In this document: piece by piece, positions 8,337-16,337 of the stretch
How the letters are laid out: each line of letters opens with the position of its first letter
Position numbering within the stretch: position 1 is the stretch's first letter
DNA from: Rhodospirillaceae bacterium
GTDB lineage: Bacteria > Pseudomonadota > Alphaproteobacteria > Rhodospirillales > Rhodospirillaceae
Length of the DNA: 22,787 nt
NCBI GenBank assembly: GCA_016937315.1
Contig: JAFGWD010000083.1
Location: 1-22,787 of the forward strand
Reading direction: 5' to 3'
The notes under the pieces: model-generated
The model's database searches: none
The model's input: the letters and a program-made list of their open reading frames with translations, nothing else
What the model was told of the DNA's origin: nothing
Made by a program: the position numbers and the translations under genes

Positions 8337-9753
8337 GATCTTCCTCGTCAGTGCCATTCTCTTGGGGGTGTGAAACGGGCTGGGGACCGAATAGCCGATG
8401 TGACAAAGGGTCGGGCAGTCGCGGTCCGTACGGTGCGGATTTGGGCAAAAGCCAAGCGGCAGCCATTGCCGACGCCGTGCACCCAACCACCAACGGCACC
8501 GTGGCTGCGATTGCGGCACCGATCATTTGCATATGGGGTATGAGGGTGCTGCTGACGATCAGGCAGATTGCGAATTGTATCAGATTAATGCGTTGTAGGA
8601 TGCGTCCGTGGCCACTCATCGCCAAGACGACATCTTGGCCAGTCAATAGAGCATTCAGAAACTGGCCGATTGCCATGATGATCAGGGCGCTCGCCGCGAT
8701 TTCATAACCGCTTCCCACAAAATGCAGAAGGTACGGGGCCAGCACCATCATTAAGACCGCACCACTTCCGCCGATGGCGGCCCCCAGAGCTTGCAGGGTG
8801 CGATTGATGGTTTTCAGGCGCATATGGTCTTGCAAACGGTGTGCACCGCCAATGCGTGGTGCGGCGATGGTGCCAAGGCTGATCAGAACGACCCAGACCA
8901 ATTGTACAATGCGGTTCGCAACGCTAAAAGCCGCAATGATGCTGGGGCCTGCGAACATTCCCAAAATCAGGACGGGCAGGTTGGCGATGGAGACCTGCAC
9001 GATTTCGACCACGGCGAGGGGGCGTGCGGTGGTTAAGAGGGAGGGCAACGCGGTTATGGTGTCTGCTGTGGCGCGGGTCGCGGTGTTGTGAAGGCGGTGT
9101 CGTTCGCGGGCGATAAGGATCAGGCAAAACAGACTGCCGGAAACGCCCGCTGCGGCAAACCCCGCGAGAAGACTGGTGGCGGAGCGTGTTCCTGCCGCGA
9201 TCAGACACAGCAGAAAAAGTGGCCACCACGCGTTTTGCAGGAATTGCGCGATGATGGTGCGCCCCAGGCCGACGAGGGCGGCGCACAGGACAACGTTCAA
9301 GGCTTGAGGCAGGATGGCCAAAGCGGCCATACCGAGGACCGGGCTAAGCCCCGGCATGAAAAAAACATGGGCTTCGAGGATGTCAGCACCAAGCCAACTG
9401 AGTATCGCAACGCCGAGGGAGAGGATGCTACAGCCGATGACGCCATTGCGGATGTTGTGTGCTGCCGTGGTGCCGCACCCTACGGCAAGTTCCGCCGAGA
9501 CGTGGCGGATGAGGGCACGGTCCAGGCCGAGGCGGGTGATCGTCGAAAGCACATGCACCCAGGTCAAGCAGAGGAAGAAGAAGCCGCTTTGCTCTCCCCC
9601 AAACAAACGAGCGACGAGGAAATAAAGGGCGAATTTACTGCCCACCTCAAGCCCACGGACCAGAAGGGCGGCTCCGGCGCCGCGAATCATGCTGCCGGTT
9701 TGTTTGTGCCTTTGAGGGTGTGGTGAGCCTGTTTGGCTTGCCTCTTCCGTCAC
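8329..9753 (-). CDS. Wzx-like polysaccharide flippase (MOP superfamily)
   Basis: The product is a 474-residue protein with about twelve to fourteen hydrophobic spans. An early segment, RGLEVGSKFALYFLVARLFGGEQSGFFFL, is typical of oligosaccharide flippases. It would move undecaprenyl-linked repeat units to the periplasm. The start is a GTG at 9753 with AAGAGA about 6 bases upstream; an internal ATG at 9690 is a weaker alternative. The stop overlaps the start of the sugar transferase, so the two are probably co-translated. Divergent from the rightward export genes across a 190-base spacer. MOP proteins other than Wzx cannot be excluded by sequence alone, but the context favours Wzx. Confidence 0.87.
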   Translation of the reverse strand: MTEEASQTGSPHPQRHKQTGSMIRGAGAALLVRGLEVGSKFALYFLVARLFGGEQSGFFFLCLTWVHVLSTITRLGLDRALIRHVSAELAVGCGTTAAHNIRNGVIGCSILSLGVAILSWLGADILEAHVFFMPGLSPVLGMAALAILPQALNVVLCAALVGLGRTIIAQFLQNAWWPLFLLCLIAAGTRSATSLLAGFAAAGVSGSLFCLILIARERHRLHNTATRATADTITALPSLLTTARPLAVVEIVQVSIANLPVLILGMFAGPSIIAAFSVANRIVQLVWVVLISLGTIAAPRIGGAHRLQDHMRLKTINRTLQALGAAIGGSGAVLMMVLAPYLLHFVGSGYEIAASALIIMAIGQFLNALLTGQDVVLAMSGHGRILQRINLIQFAICLIVSSTLIPHMQMIGAAIAATVPLVVGCTASAMAAAWLLPKSAPYGPRLPDPLSHRLFGPQPVSHPQENGTDEEDHG

Positions 9754-9888
9754 CTGTATCTCTTCATGATGCCTTCACGGAAACTGGTGGTATAGAGGGG
9801 GTCGTGGTTGGGGAAGCGTGAATTTCCTGGCGTTCCTATTGGGATGTGGAGAAAATCCCCATATCCTAATAAAACAAGAGGAAACGGT

Positions 9889-9917
9889 TTGGTCCATGAT
9901 CGTTTCGTGATTATACG
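9889..9917 (+). promoter_or_regulatory. Candidate promoter of the rightward polysaccharide operon
   Basis: TTGGTC (9889-9894) and TATACG (9912-9917) are separated by exactly 17 bases, placing the start of transcription near 9924. Matches to consensus are 3/6 and 4/6, so this is only a candidate. A further imperfect inverted repeat, GGATGTGG and CCATATCC (about 9842-9866), lies between it and the leftward flippase gene and could be an operator. Confidence 0.4.
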
Positions 9918-10007
9918 AGGACGTATGACGAAGACAAGGATATGACGGAGAGATGTCTTGTGACCAATGCCAAATCCTTTTGGGACGGGTCATGGTCTGG
10001 CGAAAGA

Positions 10008-10361
10008 ATGAGGCGTGTCGCCCAAGTTACCGCAGTCGCCTGCGGGGCTTTTTTTTGTCTCGGCCCGTCTGCGTCGGCGGAACTGATGCAAAAGGACCGA
10101 GGCGATGTCCGGTATGAGGTGCGTGAATATTTTCGAACGGCTCTTCCTTACGGGTGGTGGGCAACGGATGCAGTGAAAGATCCTTGGGGGTGGCGCGTTG
10201 ATCTCCATCTTCCTAAAACTTGGGAGGGAAATCCCACTGTCGAGGCAATGTATCTGTGCCCCCCGCGTGAAAGCGTGGTTTGGTCATCGGTTAGAAGTCT
10301 CTTCATTCACCCGTATTGGCGGGATCGGAGATGGACAGGGTTTCAGTGCAACAGGCGTTGA
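10008..10361 (+). CDS. Small exported protein of unknown function at the head of the export operon
   Basis: I do not recognise a family. From the ATG at 10008 the product has 117 residues: a clear signal peptide (MRRVAQVTAVACGAFFCLG, cut after SASA) and then a Trp- and Tyr-rich mature part with ALPYGWWATDAVKDPWGW, two Cys and a basic end. An in-frame ATG at 9942 would add 22 residues ahead of the signal peptide and has a purine run too close to the start; I prefer 10008 on signal-peptide grounds. It precedes the copolymerase gene by about 55 bases on the same strand, which suggests a periplasmic role in polysaccharide assembly. A terminator-like hairpin with a T-run lies within its signal-peptide codons. 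Confidence 0.6.
   Translation: MRRVAQVTAVACGAFFCLGPSASAELMQKDRGDVRYEVREYFRTALPYGWWATDAVKDPWGWRVDLHLPKTWEGNPTVEAMYLCPPRESVVWSSVRSLFIHPYWRDRRWTGFQCNRR
10030..10056 (+). terminator. Terminator-like hairpin plus T8 inside the first rightward gene (possible attenuator)
   Basis: CCGCAG (10030-10035) and CTGCGG (10040-10045) form a 6-bp stem with loop TCGC, which can extend through an outer GCC/GGC pairing. Eight T follow at 10049-10056. It lies about 105 bases downstream of the candidate promoter. The layout fits an intrinsic terminator or attenuator controlling the export operon, unless translation of the overlapping signal peptide prevents folding. Confidence 0.5.
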
Positions 10362-10415
10362 CGCCGCTTTCCTGACATTGCTTTGGTACAACACGGACAG
10401 AGACGGAGTCCCCAC

Positions 10416-12587
10416 GTGGTGACAGCAGTTCCTTCGAGATCGGAATCCATGGATACGAACGGGATGGCGCGTATGGTCGCACCGCGAACCGCTTTTACGC
10501 TGCGTGATGGCTTGGCTTCGGTGTTCTTTCATCGCAAGGCTATCCTCGTCAGTTTGCTGTTGCCGGTTCTGATCGCGATTTTGGTTACGCCGCGTTTCCC
10601 CCTGTTTTATACCGCCGAGGCACGGCTGATGGTTTTGTTCAGCCGCGAACAGTCTGGGGCTCAAGACCTGATGGGGGCCCCATCAATGATCTCAGTCGAT
10701 GGTTTGCGGGCAACGGAAACCGAGGTGGGTATTCTGCGATCCAGCGAGGTCATCCAGCGGATGATCTCTGAAATTGGCGTGGAGACATTGTTCCCAGAGC
10801 TGACGCGGCGGCGTTACCTTGGACTGTTGCCGCCGTATCCGGTGGAAGAGCGCAAGCAGCGGGCGATTTCTTTGGCGCAGAGTAGGATACGCGTTGAAAC
10901 GCCCTCCAATTCCAACATCGTCAAGGTGTCGTTTGAGCATGAAAATCGCGAGACGGCACTGGAGACGATGCAGTCCTTGGTAGACATTTATCTCGACCAC
11001 CGATTCAAGGTCTTTGAAAATGCGCGGTCTCCTTATCTGCTGAAAGAGGCGGAGACCTACCTTCAGGATTTGCGGACCACGGAGCGCCAGCTTGCCGAAT
11101 TGAAGGCACGTTATAAGCTGATTGACCTTAAGCAAGAAATTATGCTGGCAGTGAATCAGATGGACAGCATTGTTCAGCGCGGACGTCAGTTGGAAGAACG
11201 ACGCGTCGCCGTGCGTGCCGAAGTTGATGAAGCGCAGAAATTTCTGGATGACTTGCCGCAGATCGTTTCCAGCTTTTTCGAAAAAACCAACCAGACCGAC
11301 AACGACTTAGCGCGTAACCAACGTCTCGCCTTGCAACTTGAACGGAAGCGGTTGGTGGAACGCTACCAACCGGACTATCCGCGTATTCAGGAAATCGACA
11401 AGCAGCTTGAAGCCATTGACACCTTCATCGAGAAATACCAACCCGAGTACAAGACCAGTCGTCAGGTCCGCAACCCGGCGATCGAATTTTTGACCAACCA
11501 CCTGCTGACCTTGAAGGTCGAAGCCGAGGCGGTGAATCGGCAGGTGACAGAGTTGGCGGCGCAAAAGCTGCGGGCACAAGAGCGCGTGAACGACCTGTTG
11601 CAGGCAGAGCCAATCATCAATGACCTGGAACGTCAGCGCACGGTGCAAGAGGAAACCTATCGCGAATATAGCCATCGTGCAGAATCCGCACGTCTGGAAG
11701 AAGCCGCCGCACGTTCGCGGAGTGCCAATGTGCGCGTGATTGAATCGGCTTTTGCTTCGCCGACAGGGCACAGCATGGTTCCCAGCTTGTTGGCTGGCGG
11801 GCTTTTCGTCGGCGTTTTGTTGGCGGCTTTGTGTGGCCTGACAATGGCGCGGGGACGACAGGTGATGCTGACGCCCAGTGAGGTCGAACGACGTTTGGGG
11901 CTGCCGGTTCTTGGAACCTTTAACGACACGGAGCGGGGGGGTGGGTCCCAGAATGCGGAAGAGATGATCTTTTTGGCCAGTCGGTTGCGTGATGTTGATG
12001 AAGATGGCCGACGGTTGTCGGTGATTCAGGTGGTTTCTCCATCGCGGACAGTCGGGCAGCGTGAGTTGTTGCGTGGGTTGGCGCTTGAGGTGGCCAAAGG
12101 CTATGGGCATAAGACTCTGCTGCTTGACCTTGATGAAACGGGGACCGGCCACCGTGAACATCTGGTCGCGCCAGGGGCCGTGCGGGTGCCGCTGTTTGCA
12201 CCGGAAATCATGCCGTTGGGAGGAACCGAACCTCCAGAGGTTTGGCAGACGCGACAGCCAAATCTTTATTTGACCGCGAATGCGGCAGACTCGGTTTTTG
12301 GCGACCCGCGGGTTGATCGCCCGCAGATTCAAGAAACGTTGGCTAAGCTTTCCGAAGTTTTTGATCTGATCTTGATCGACGTGCCCCTGTTGAGTACCAG
12401 CCGCATTGGGTTGCGGTATGCCCCTATGGTTGATGGCACAATGGTGGTGGTACGGGCTGAGGCGACTCGCTTGGCGACGGCACAGTATGTTCGTGACACC
12501 ATTCTGTCCGTGGGTGGCGATATGTTAGGGGCCGTCCTGACCGGACGCCGGTATTATATTCCGAAAGGAGTCTTGCGGTGGCTCTAA
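10416..12587 (+). CDS. Wzc/GumC-like polysaccharide copolymerase with degenerate kinase-type domain
   Basis: This 723-residue inner-membrane protein should control chain length and connect polymerisation to export. A Wzz-type N-terminus has a membrane helix at about 41-57. A long periplasmic coiled-coil region follows, rich in Glu, Gln and Arg (about 170-430), then a second helix at about 454-478 and a cytoplasmic C-terminal domain of BY-kinase type. In that domain VVSPSRTVGQRELL (from 539) occupies the Walker A site but lacks GK[ST]; LLLDLDETG and LILIDVPLL occupy the other nucleotide-site positions. It ends RRYYIPKGVLRWL without the usual long Tyr cluster. I chose GTG 10416, with GGAG 7 bases upstream; ATG 10449 is the alternative. 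Confidence 0.9.
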   Translation: MVTAVPSRSESMDTNGMARMVAPRTAFTLRDGLASVFFHRKAILVSLLLPVLIAILVTPRFPLFYTAEARLMVLFSREQSGAQDLMGAPSMISVDGLRATETEVGILRSSEVIQRMISEIGVETLFPELTRRRYLGLLPPYPVEERKQRAISLAQSRIRVETPSNSNIVKVSFEHENRETALETMQSLVDIYLDHRFKVFENARSPYLLKEAETYLQDLRTTERQLAELKARYKLIDLKQEIMLAVNQMDSIVQRGRQLEERRVAVRAEVDEAQKFLDDLPQIVSSFFEKTNQTDNDLARNQRLALQLERKRLVERYQPDYPRIQEIDKQLEAIDTFIEKYQPEYKTSRQVRNPAIEFLTNHLLTLKVEAEAVNRQVTELAAQKLRAQERVNDLLQAEPIINDLERQRTVQEETYREYSHRAESARLEEAAARSRSANVRVIESAFASPTGHSMVPSLLAGGLFVGVLLAALCGLTMARGRQVMLTPSEVERRLGLPVLGTFNDTERGGGSQNAEEMIFLASRLRDVDEDGRRLSVIQVVSPSRTVGQRELLRGLALEVAKGYGHKTLLLDLDETGTGHREHLVAPGAVRVPLFAPEIMPLGGTEPPEVWQTRQPNLYLTANAADSVFGDPRVDRPQIQETLAKLSEVFDLILIDVPLLSTSRIGLRYAPMVDGTMVVVRAEATRLATAQYVRDTILSVGGDMLGAVLTGRRYYIPKGVLRWL

Positions 12588-13306
12588 GAGCATTTCGTTT
12601 TCTTGTCTTTGGTGCGGCGCTTGGTCTCAGCCTTTTGACGGCGGCCTGTGGGGGCACCTCCGTGACGCCCAGGGACCAAAACCCGCAGGGGTTTGTGACC
12701 TGGAATGACATACGCCCCCCCTATTTGATTGGGCCGGGGGACCGCCTTGCGGTGTTCTACCGGAAGACTCCAGAGATGGATGAAACCGCCTTGGTGTTGC
12801 CTGATGGGCAGATCACTTTGAAAAGCACCGGCGTGGTTGCTGTAGCGGATTTGACGGTCAAGGAAGCGACCGTGCGCTTGACGGAAAAAGCGAAACGCTT
12901 GTTGCGTGATCCGATCGTGACGGTTGCGGTGTCTGAGGCGGTTTCCGCTCAGTTCTATATTGATGGTGCGGTAACCCGTCCTGGAGCCTATCCCCTCAGT
13001 GGGCGTATCGGCGTCATGGAAGCGGTGGCTCAGGCCAATGGATTTCGTGATGAGGCACAGTTAGGCGCGGTTGCCTTGATCCGACGCTCACCCGGAGACA
13101 AGCCGATGTTGCGGGTGATCAATCTGCGGGGCTTTTTGGAAGGCGGTGCCGCAGAAAAGACGGCAGATGTGCCGCTGGCCCCCGGTGATATTGTTTTCGT
13201 GCCACGGAGTTCGATTGGCGAGTTGAATCTTTGGATTGAGCAGTTCATCAACAAGGCTTTGCCGTTTGGTCGGTCGTTTAGCTATACCCTGAATCGCGAT
13301 TTGTGA
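12578..13306 (+). CDS. Wza-type polysaccharide export lipoprotein, short form
   Basis: This 242-residue outer-membrane export protein begins with a lipoprotein signal peptide whose lipobox LTAAC puts the acylated Cys at residue 24. A poly_export domain follows (PYLIGPGDRLAVF, LPDGQITLKSTGVVAVADLT), and then an SLBB-like domain (FYIDGAVTRPGAYPLSGRIGVMEAVAQANGF, written here in pieces: FYIDGAVTRPG and YPLSG). It is shorter than E. coli Wza, like GumB- or HfsD-type exporters. The GTG start has AAAGGAG 7 bases upstream and overlaps the copolymerase stop by 10 bases, so the two are coupled and probably form one trans-envelope machine. Confidence 0.93.
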   Translation: MALRAFRFLVFGAALGLSLLTAACGGTSVTPRDQNPQGFVTWNDIRPPYLIGPGDRLAVFYRKTPEMDETALVLPDGQITLKSTGVVAVADLTVKEATVRLTEKAKRLLRDPIVTVAVSEAVSAQFYIDGAVTRPGAYPLSGRIGVMEAVAQANGFRDEAQLGAVALIRRSPGDKPMLRVINLRGFLEGGAAEKTADVPLAPGDIVFVPRSSIGELNLWIEQFINKALPFGRSFSYTLNRDL

Positions 13307-13314
13307 GGTCAAGG

Positions 13315-14076
13315 ATGACCGAAACGCGGCCAGATCTGTCTTACCTTGGCATTGCGTTCACACGGTTGGGGCTGGAGGCTGCTGCTGCCGTTATCGCAGA
13401 GCGTCCGGCAGAGGCGCCCTTCGCCTATGTGGTCACGCCCAACGCCCAGCATGTGGTGCGGATCAATCAGGGTGATCCGTCTTTTGTTCCGGCCTATCGG
13501 GATGCGTGGCTGCGGTTGTGCGATAGCCGGGTTTTGATTCTTCTGACCCGCGTGTTGGGTGGCCCCACATTGCCCTTGGCTGCGGGAAGCGACCTGACGG
13601 CGCGGTTGTTTCAAACGGTGATTCGCCCGGATGATTCCTTGGTGGTGATCGGTGGGGACCCAGAAATGGTGGAGCATCTGCGCCGCATTTACGGGCTGCG
13701 TCGTCTCGTCTCCCATTTTCCGCCAATGGGCTTGCTCCATGATCCTCAAGCAATGGATGCGTGTGTGGATTTTGTCGTGGTGCATCCGTCGCGTTTTGTT
13801 TTCTTTGCTGTCGGCGCCCCCCAATCTGAAGTCTTGGCGCGTCGCGTTCTCTTGCATGGTGGAGCCACGGGAGTTGGTCTTTGCATCGGGGCTTCTCTGC
13901 GGTTCTTGACCGGGCAGTCGCGTCGTGCGCCCTTGTGGATCCGCCGCTTGGCCTTAGAATGGTTGTATCGATTGCTTTCCAATCCCCGCAGTCATTTTCG
14001 GCGGGTGTTTGTTGAGTCTTTGCCGTTGGTCTGGTTGGTGATTGTGGACCGCATCAAGACGGTATGTGCGCGATGA
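13315..14076 (+). CDS. WecG/TagA/CpsF family glycosyltransferase (GT26)
   Basis: This 253-residue enzyme would add the second sugar, often an N-acetylmannosamine-type residue, to the undecaprenyl-diphosphate-linked primer sugar. Family motifs are TPNAQHVV, an LCDSRVL segment in place of the usual DG-rich stretch, VVIGG, VGAPQSEVLA, and the C-terminal block GASLRFLTGQ, RRAP and LEWLYRLLSNP. The ATG at 13315 follows the Wza-like stop by 8 bases and has GAGG plus AAGG just upstream; a GTG at 13303 overlapping that stop is the alternative. It is the only elongating glycosyltransferase in the locus. Confidence 0.9.
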   Translation: MTETRPDLSYLGIAFTRLGLEAAAAVIAERPAEAPFAYVVTPNAQHVVRINQGDPSFVPAYRDAWLRLCDSRVLILLTRVLGGPTLPLAAGSDLTARLFQTVIRPDDSLVVIGGDPEMVEHLRRIYGLRRLVSHFPPMGLLHDPQAMDACVDFVVVHPSRFVFFAVGAPQSEVLARRVLLHGGATGVGLCIGASLRFLTGQSRRAPLWIRRLALEWLYRLLSNPRSHFRRVFVESLPLVWLVIVDRIKTVCAR

Positions 14077-15428
14077 CCCAAGGGCGCGGGAGAATTTTGC
14101 CGCCGGTGGTCCGCATGGGGCGTGTCCGTTCGCTTCCCGGCGCGAGCGAGGCAAAAGTGATGCCGTCGGTCCCGCGTGGGGACGATTCTGCGTCATGGAA
14201 TGTGCTCAAAAGCCTGTTCCTGATTGCCGCCCTACCGATGTTCTTGCAGTCCTTCCACTACATGATTGACGCAGGGCCTTTGTATTATCTGTCCAAGGCA
14301 TGGCCGGTTTTGGCCTTTCCGCTTGGGTTCGTCGTATTACGTGGACGTCTGCGTTTGTCTCAGATCGCTTATGGTCTGACTTTGATTTACGTGGCGGGAG
14401 TGACGCCGACGTTGTCGATGCTTTATTTCGGTAACTCGGTTTTTGATGCCTTGGCGACCACCGCGAAGATTTGGCCGCTGACGTATTATTTCTCGGCACT
14501 CGGTGGGTTGCTGGTGTTGCGTCCGGGCGCGGAACGGTTGCGTACATTCGTCCTGGGTTTTGGGGTGGCGACGTTTGTTGTGATGTGGCTGCTATGGGCA
14601 TTTGTGCCCAGGTCCTTTTATGTCGGAGATGCCTCGATCACCAAGTTGTTCTTGTTCGATGATGAACGCGGCTATCGCATCTACATGCCGATGACGTTTG
14701 GTTTGATTCTGATGTTTTTCTCCGCCCGCCGCGCGTTGTCGGCGCTGTCGGCGTGGATGTGGTGGGGGCCGGTCGTCCTGGGGATGGTCAGTTTGTTGAT
14801 GATCTATAAACAGCGGACCACCATCGCCGCTGTATTTTTGGTTTTGACGTTGATCATCCTGCGTCGTTTACCGCGCCGATGGCTTTTGTGGGCTGCGGGC
14901 GGCTGCGGGGCTTTGGGGTTGCTGGCCTTACTGGTGGTGGTGTTGGGGGGCGATGGTGGGTGGGTTGATGCCTTTGTTTCGTCTCTTGGTGCGTCGCTGT
15001 CGGTGCGGCAGGATACGGCCGCGAAGGCCGCAGGGTATTTGTTTGTGTCTCCGGTTTCCTGGGTTTTTGGGGTGGGGTCGGTGACACGTTTCAGTCAGAC
15101 GACTTTGCACGATGTCTTTGGTACCAATTTATTCTATTTGGCGGATATTGGCTGGCTGGGCGTGGTTTTCGAATATGGTGTGATTGGGGCTCTTTTGATC
15201 TCTCTGGTCTATGTCTTTGGGGTGCGTCGTGCTCTGCTCTGCGGGCTGACCCTTACGGGGACGCCTGCGGGCGATTTTCGTCGGGCGCTGGGGGACATGA
15301 TCTTGATGGTCTGTTTCGAAACGGCAATTTATTCACCAGTTTTTACGCCAGGGATCGTTGCGGCACTGACGGCAGTTCTGATCTACTTGGACGGGGATAT
15401 CCCAGGCCGAGATGCAAAAAGAGGATGA
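14073..15428 (+). CDS. Wzy/O-antigen-ligase-like membrane protein (probable polymerase)
   Basis: The 451-residue protein has about ten to twelve hydrophobic spans and a large loop between later helices (about residues 290-340 containing SLSVRQDTAAKA). Topology, low sequence conservation and position after the glycosyltransferase suggest a Wzy-type polymerase that joins repeat units in the periplasm. No diagnostic catalytic motif is visible to me, so an O-antigen ligase-like or other EpsG/HfsC-type protein is possible. The ATG at 14073 overlaps the preceding stop as ATGA; an ATG at 14064 is the alternative. Confidence 0.72.
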   Translation: MTQGRGRILPPVVRMGRVRSLPGASEAKVMPSVPRGDDSASWNVLKSLFLIAALPMFLQSFHYMIDAGPLYYLSKAWPVLAFPLGFVVLRGRLRLSQIAYGLTLIYVAGVTPTLSMLYFGNSVFDALATTAKIWPLTYYFSALGGLLVLRPGAERLRTFVLGFGVATFVVMWLLWAFVPRSFYVGDASITKLFLFDDERGYRIYMPMTFGLILMFFSARRALSALSAWMWWGPVVLGMVSLLMIYKQRTTIAAVFLVLTLIILRRLPRRWLLWAAGGCGALGLLALLVVVLGGDGGWVDAFVSSLGASLSVRQDTAAKAAGYLFVSPVSWVFGVGSVTRFSQTTLHDVFGTNLFYLADIGWLGVVFEYGVIGALLISLVYVFGVRRALLCGLTLTGTPAGDFRRALGDMILMVCFETAIYSPVFTPGIVAALTAVLIYLDGDIPGRDAKRG

Positions 15429-15432
15429 AGAC

Positions 15433-16302
15433 ATGATCGGTACCATAGTGTCCAAGGTGCGTATCTTGTTGGGACACCCTGGGTTCAAAGCGCATCCCGT
15501 TGCGGTGTTGGGGCGATGTGCGTCTTTGCTTGTCCATGTCGCCATAGGGCGTCCGATCACGTTTTCCCTGACCCGAGACGGGGAACGGCTGCGGGTTCCG
15601 GCCAATCTGCGCTACACCACACTCAGCACCTTCGTGATGCGTGATTATTTGGAGCCAGAGCTCCATTATCTCCCCAAAATCGTTCGTAAAGGCGATGTCT
15701 TTATCGATATTGGTGCCAATATCGGGGCGTACGCCTTGCGTGCGGCGACCTTGGTGGGGGCGCGTGGGCGAGTCATTGCCATTGAACCTGGAGCCGATGC
15801 CCTGGCGGCCCTGCGGGGCAACCTTGCACTGAATCCGGATCGTGAGGTGACGCTCGTTGCGGCTGCGTTGAGCGATCATGTCGGAACGGCGATTTTGTAC
15901 CATGTTGGCAATGGTTATGATCCACAGGCATTTTCATTGCTATCTGATGAAACCGCAAGCGGAGAGGAAAGCGTCCCTCTCACCACTTTGGATGCGGTCT
16001 GTGCGGATTTTGGGGTGGAGCGTTTAGACTGTGTGAAGATGGACGCAGAGGGCGTTGAACCCCTGGTTTTGGCTGGTGGGCGGCAAACTCTGGAACGATT
16101 TCACCCTGCTGTGATCTTGGAAATGAACACCACGATTCTGGGGCGGCAAGGCATTCCCACCAATCAGGCTTGGGATTTTCTGGCGGATATGGGGTACGAA
16201 TTTTTCCGCATTCTCAATGACCGTCCTGTGAAACTTTCGGCCCCACCGACGGATTTTTGTAATACCATCGCCGTTCATCCTGTGAACAGGCGCTTCGCCT
16301 GA
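15433..16302 (+). CDS. FkbM family SAM-dependent methyltransferase
   Basis: The product has 289 residues. The SAM-binding core is visible as FIDIGANIGAYAL followed by RVIAIEPGADAL; the family's LDCVKMDAEGVEPLVLAGG and ILEMN come later. FkbM enzymes O-methylate sugars or small molecules. As the last gene of the export operon it may decorate the polysaccharide or its lipid-linked precursor, which is an inference. The ATG at 15433 has GAGG 8 bases upstream, provided by the end of the Wzy-like gene; an ATG at 15412 inside that gene lacks such a site. Confidence 0.9.
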   Translation: MIGTIVSKVRILLGHPGFKAHPVAVLGRCASLLVHVAIGRPITFSLTRDGERLRVPANLRYTTLSTFVMRDYLEPELHYLPKIVRKGDVFIDIGANIGAYALRAATLVGARGRVIAIEPGADALAALRGNLALNPDREVTLVAAALSDHVGTAILYHVGNGYDPQAFSLLSDETASGEESVPLTTLDAVCADFGVERLDCVKMDAEGVEPLVLAGGRQTLERFHPAVILEMNTTILGRQGIPTNQAWDFLADMGYEFFRILNDRPVKLSAPPTDFCNTIAVHPVNRRFA

Positions 16303-16337
16303 GGTGGAAACCCGCATGAACCGGTAAGGGGTCTACG

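Noticed and set aside
8337..8519. N-terminal extension of the sugar transferase frame into the flippase gene
   Set aside because: The residues are low-complexity and Arg/Pro-rich, typical of a shadow frame, while GAGGA places the true start at 8336.
9925..9945. Six-codon leader ORF (MTKTRI) overlapping the upstream alternative start at 9942
   Set aside because: The predicted transcript start leaves no room for its ribosome site, and such tiny frames arise often by chance.
16303..16337. Possible terminator for the polysaccharide operon
   Set aside because: Short pairs such as AGGCG/CGCCT and CCCGC/GCGGG exist near the end of the last gene, but no stable stem is followed by a T-run.
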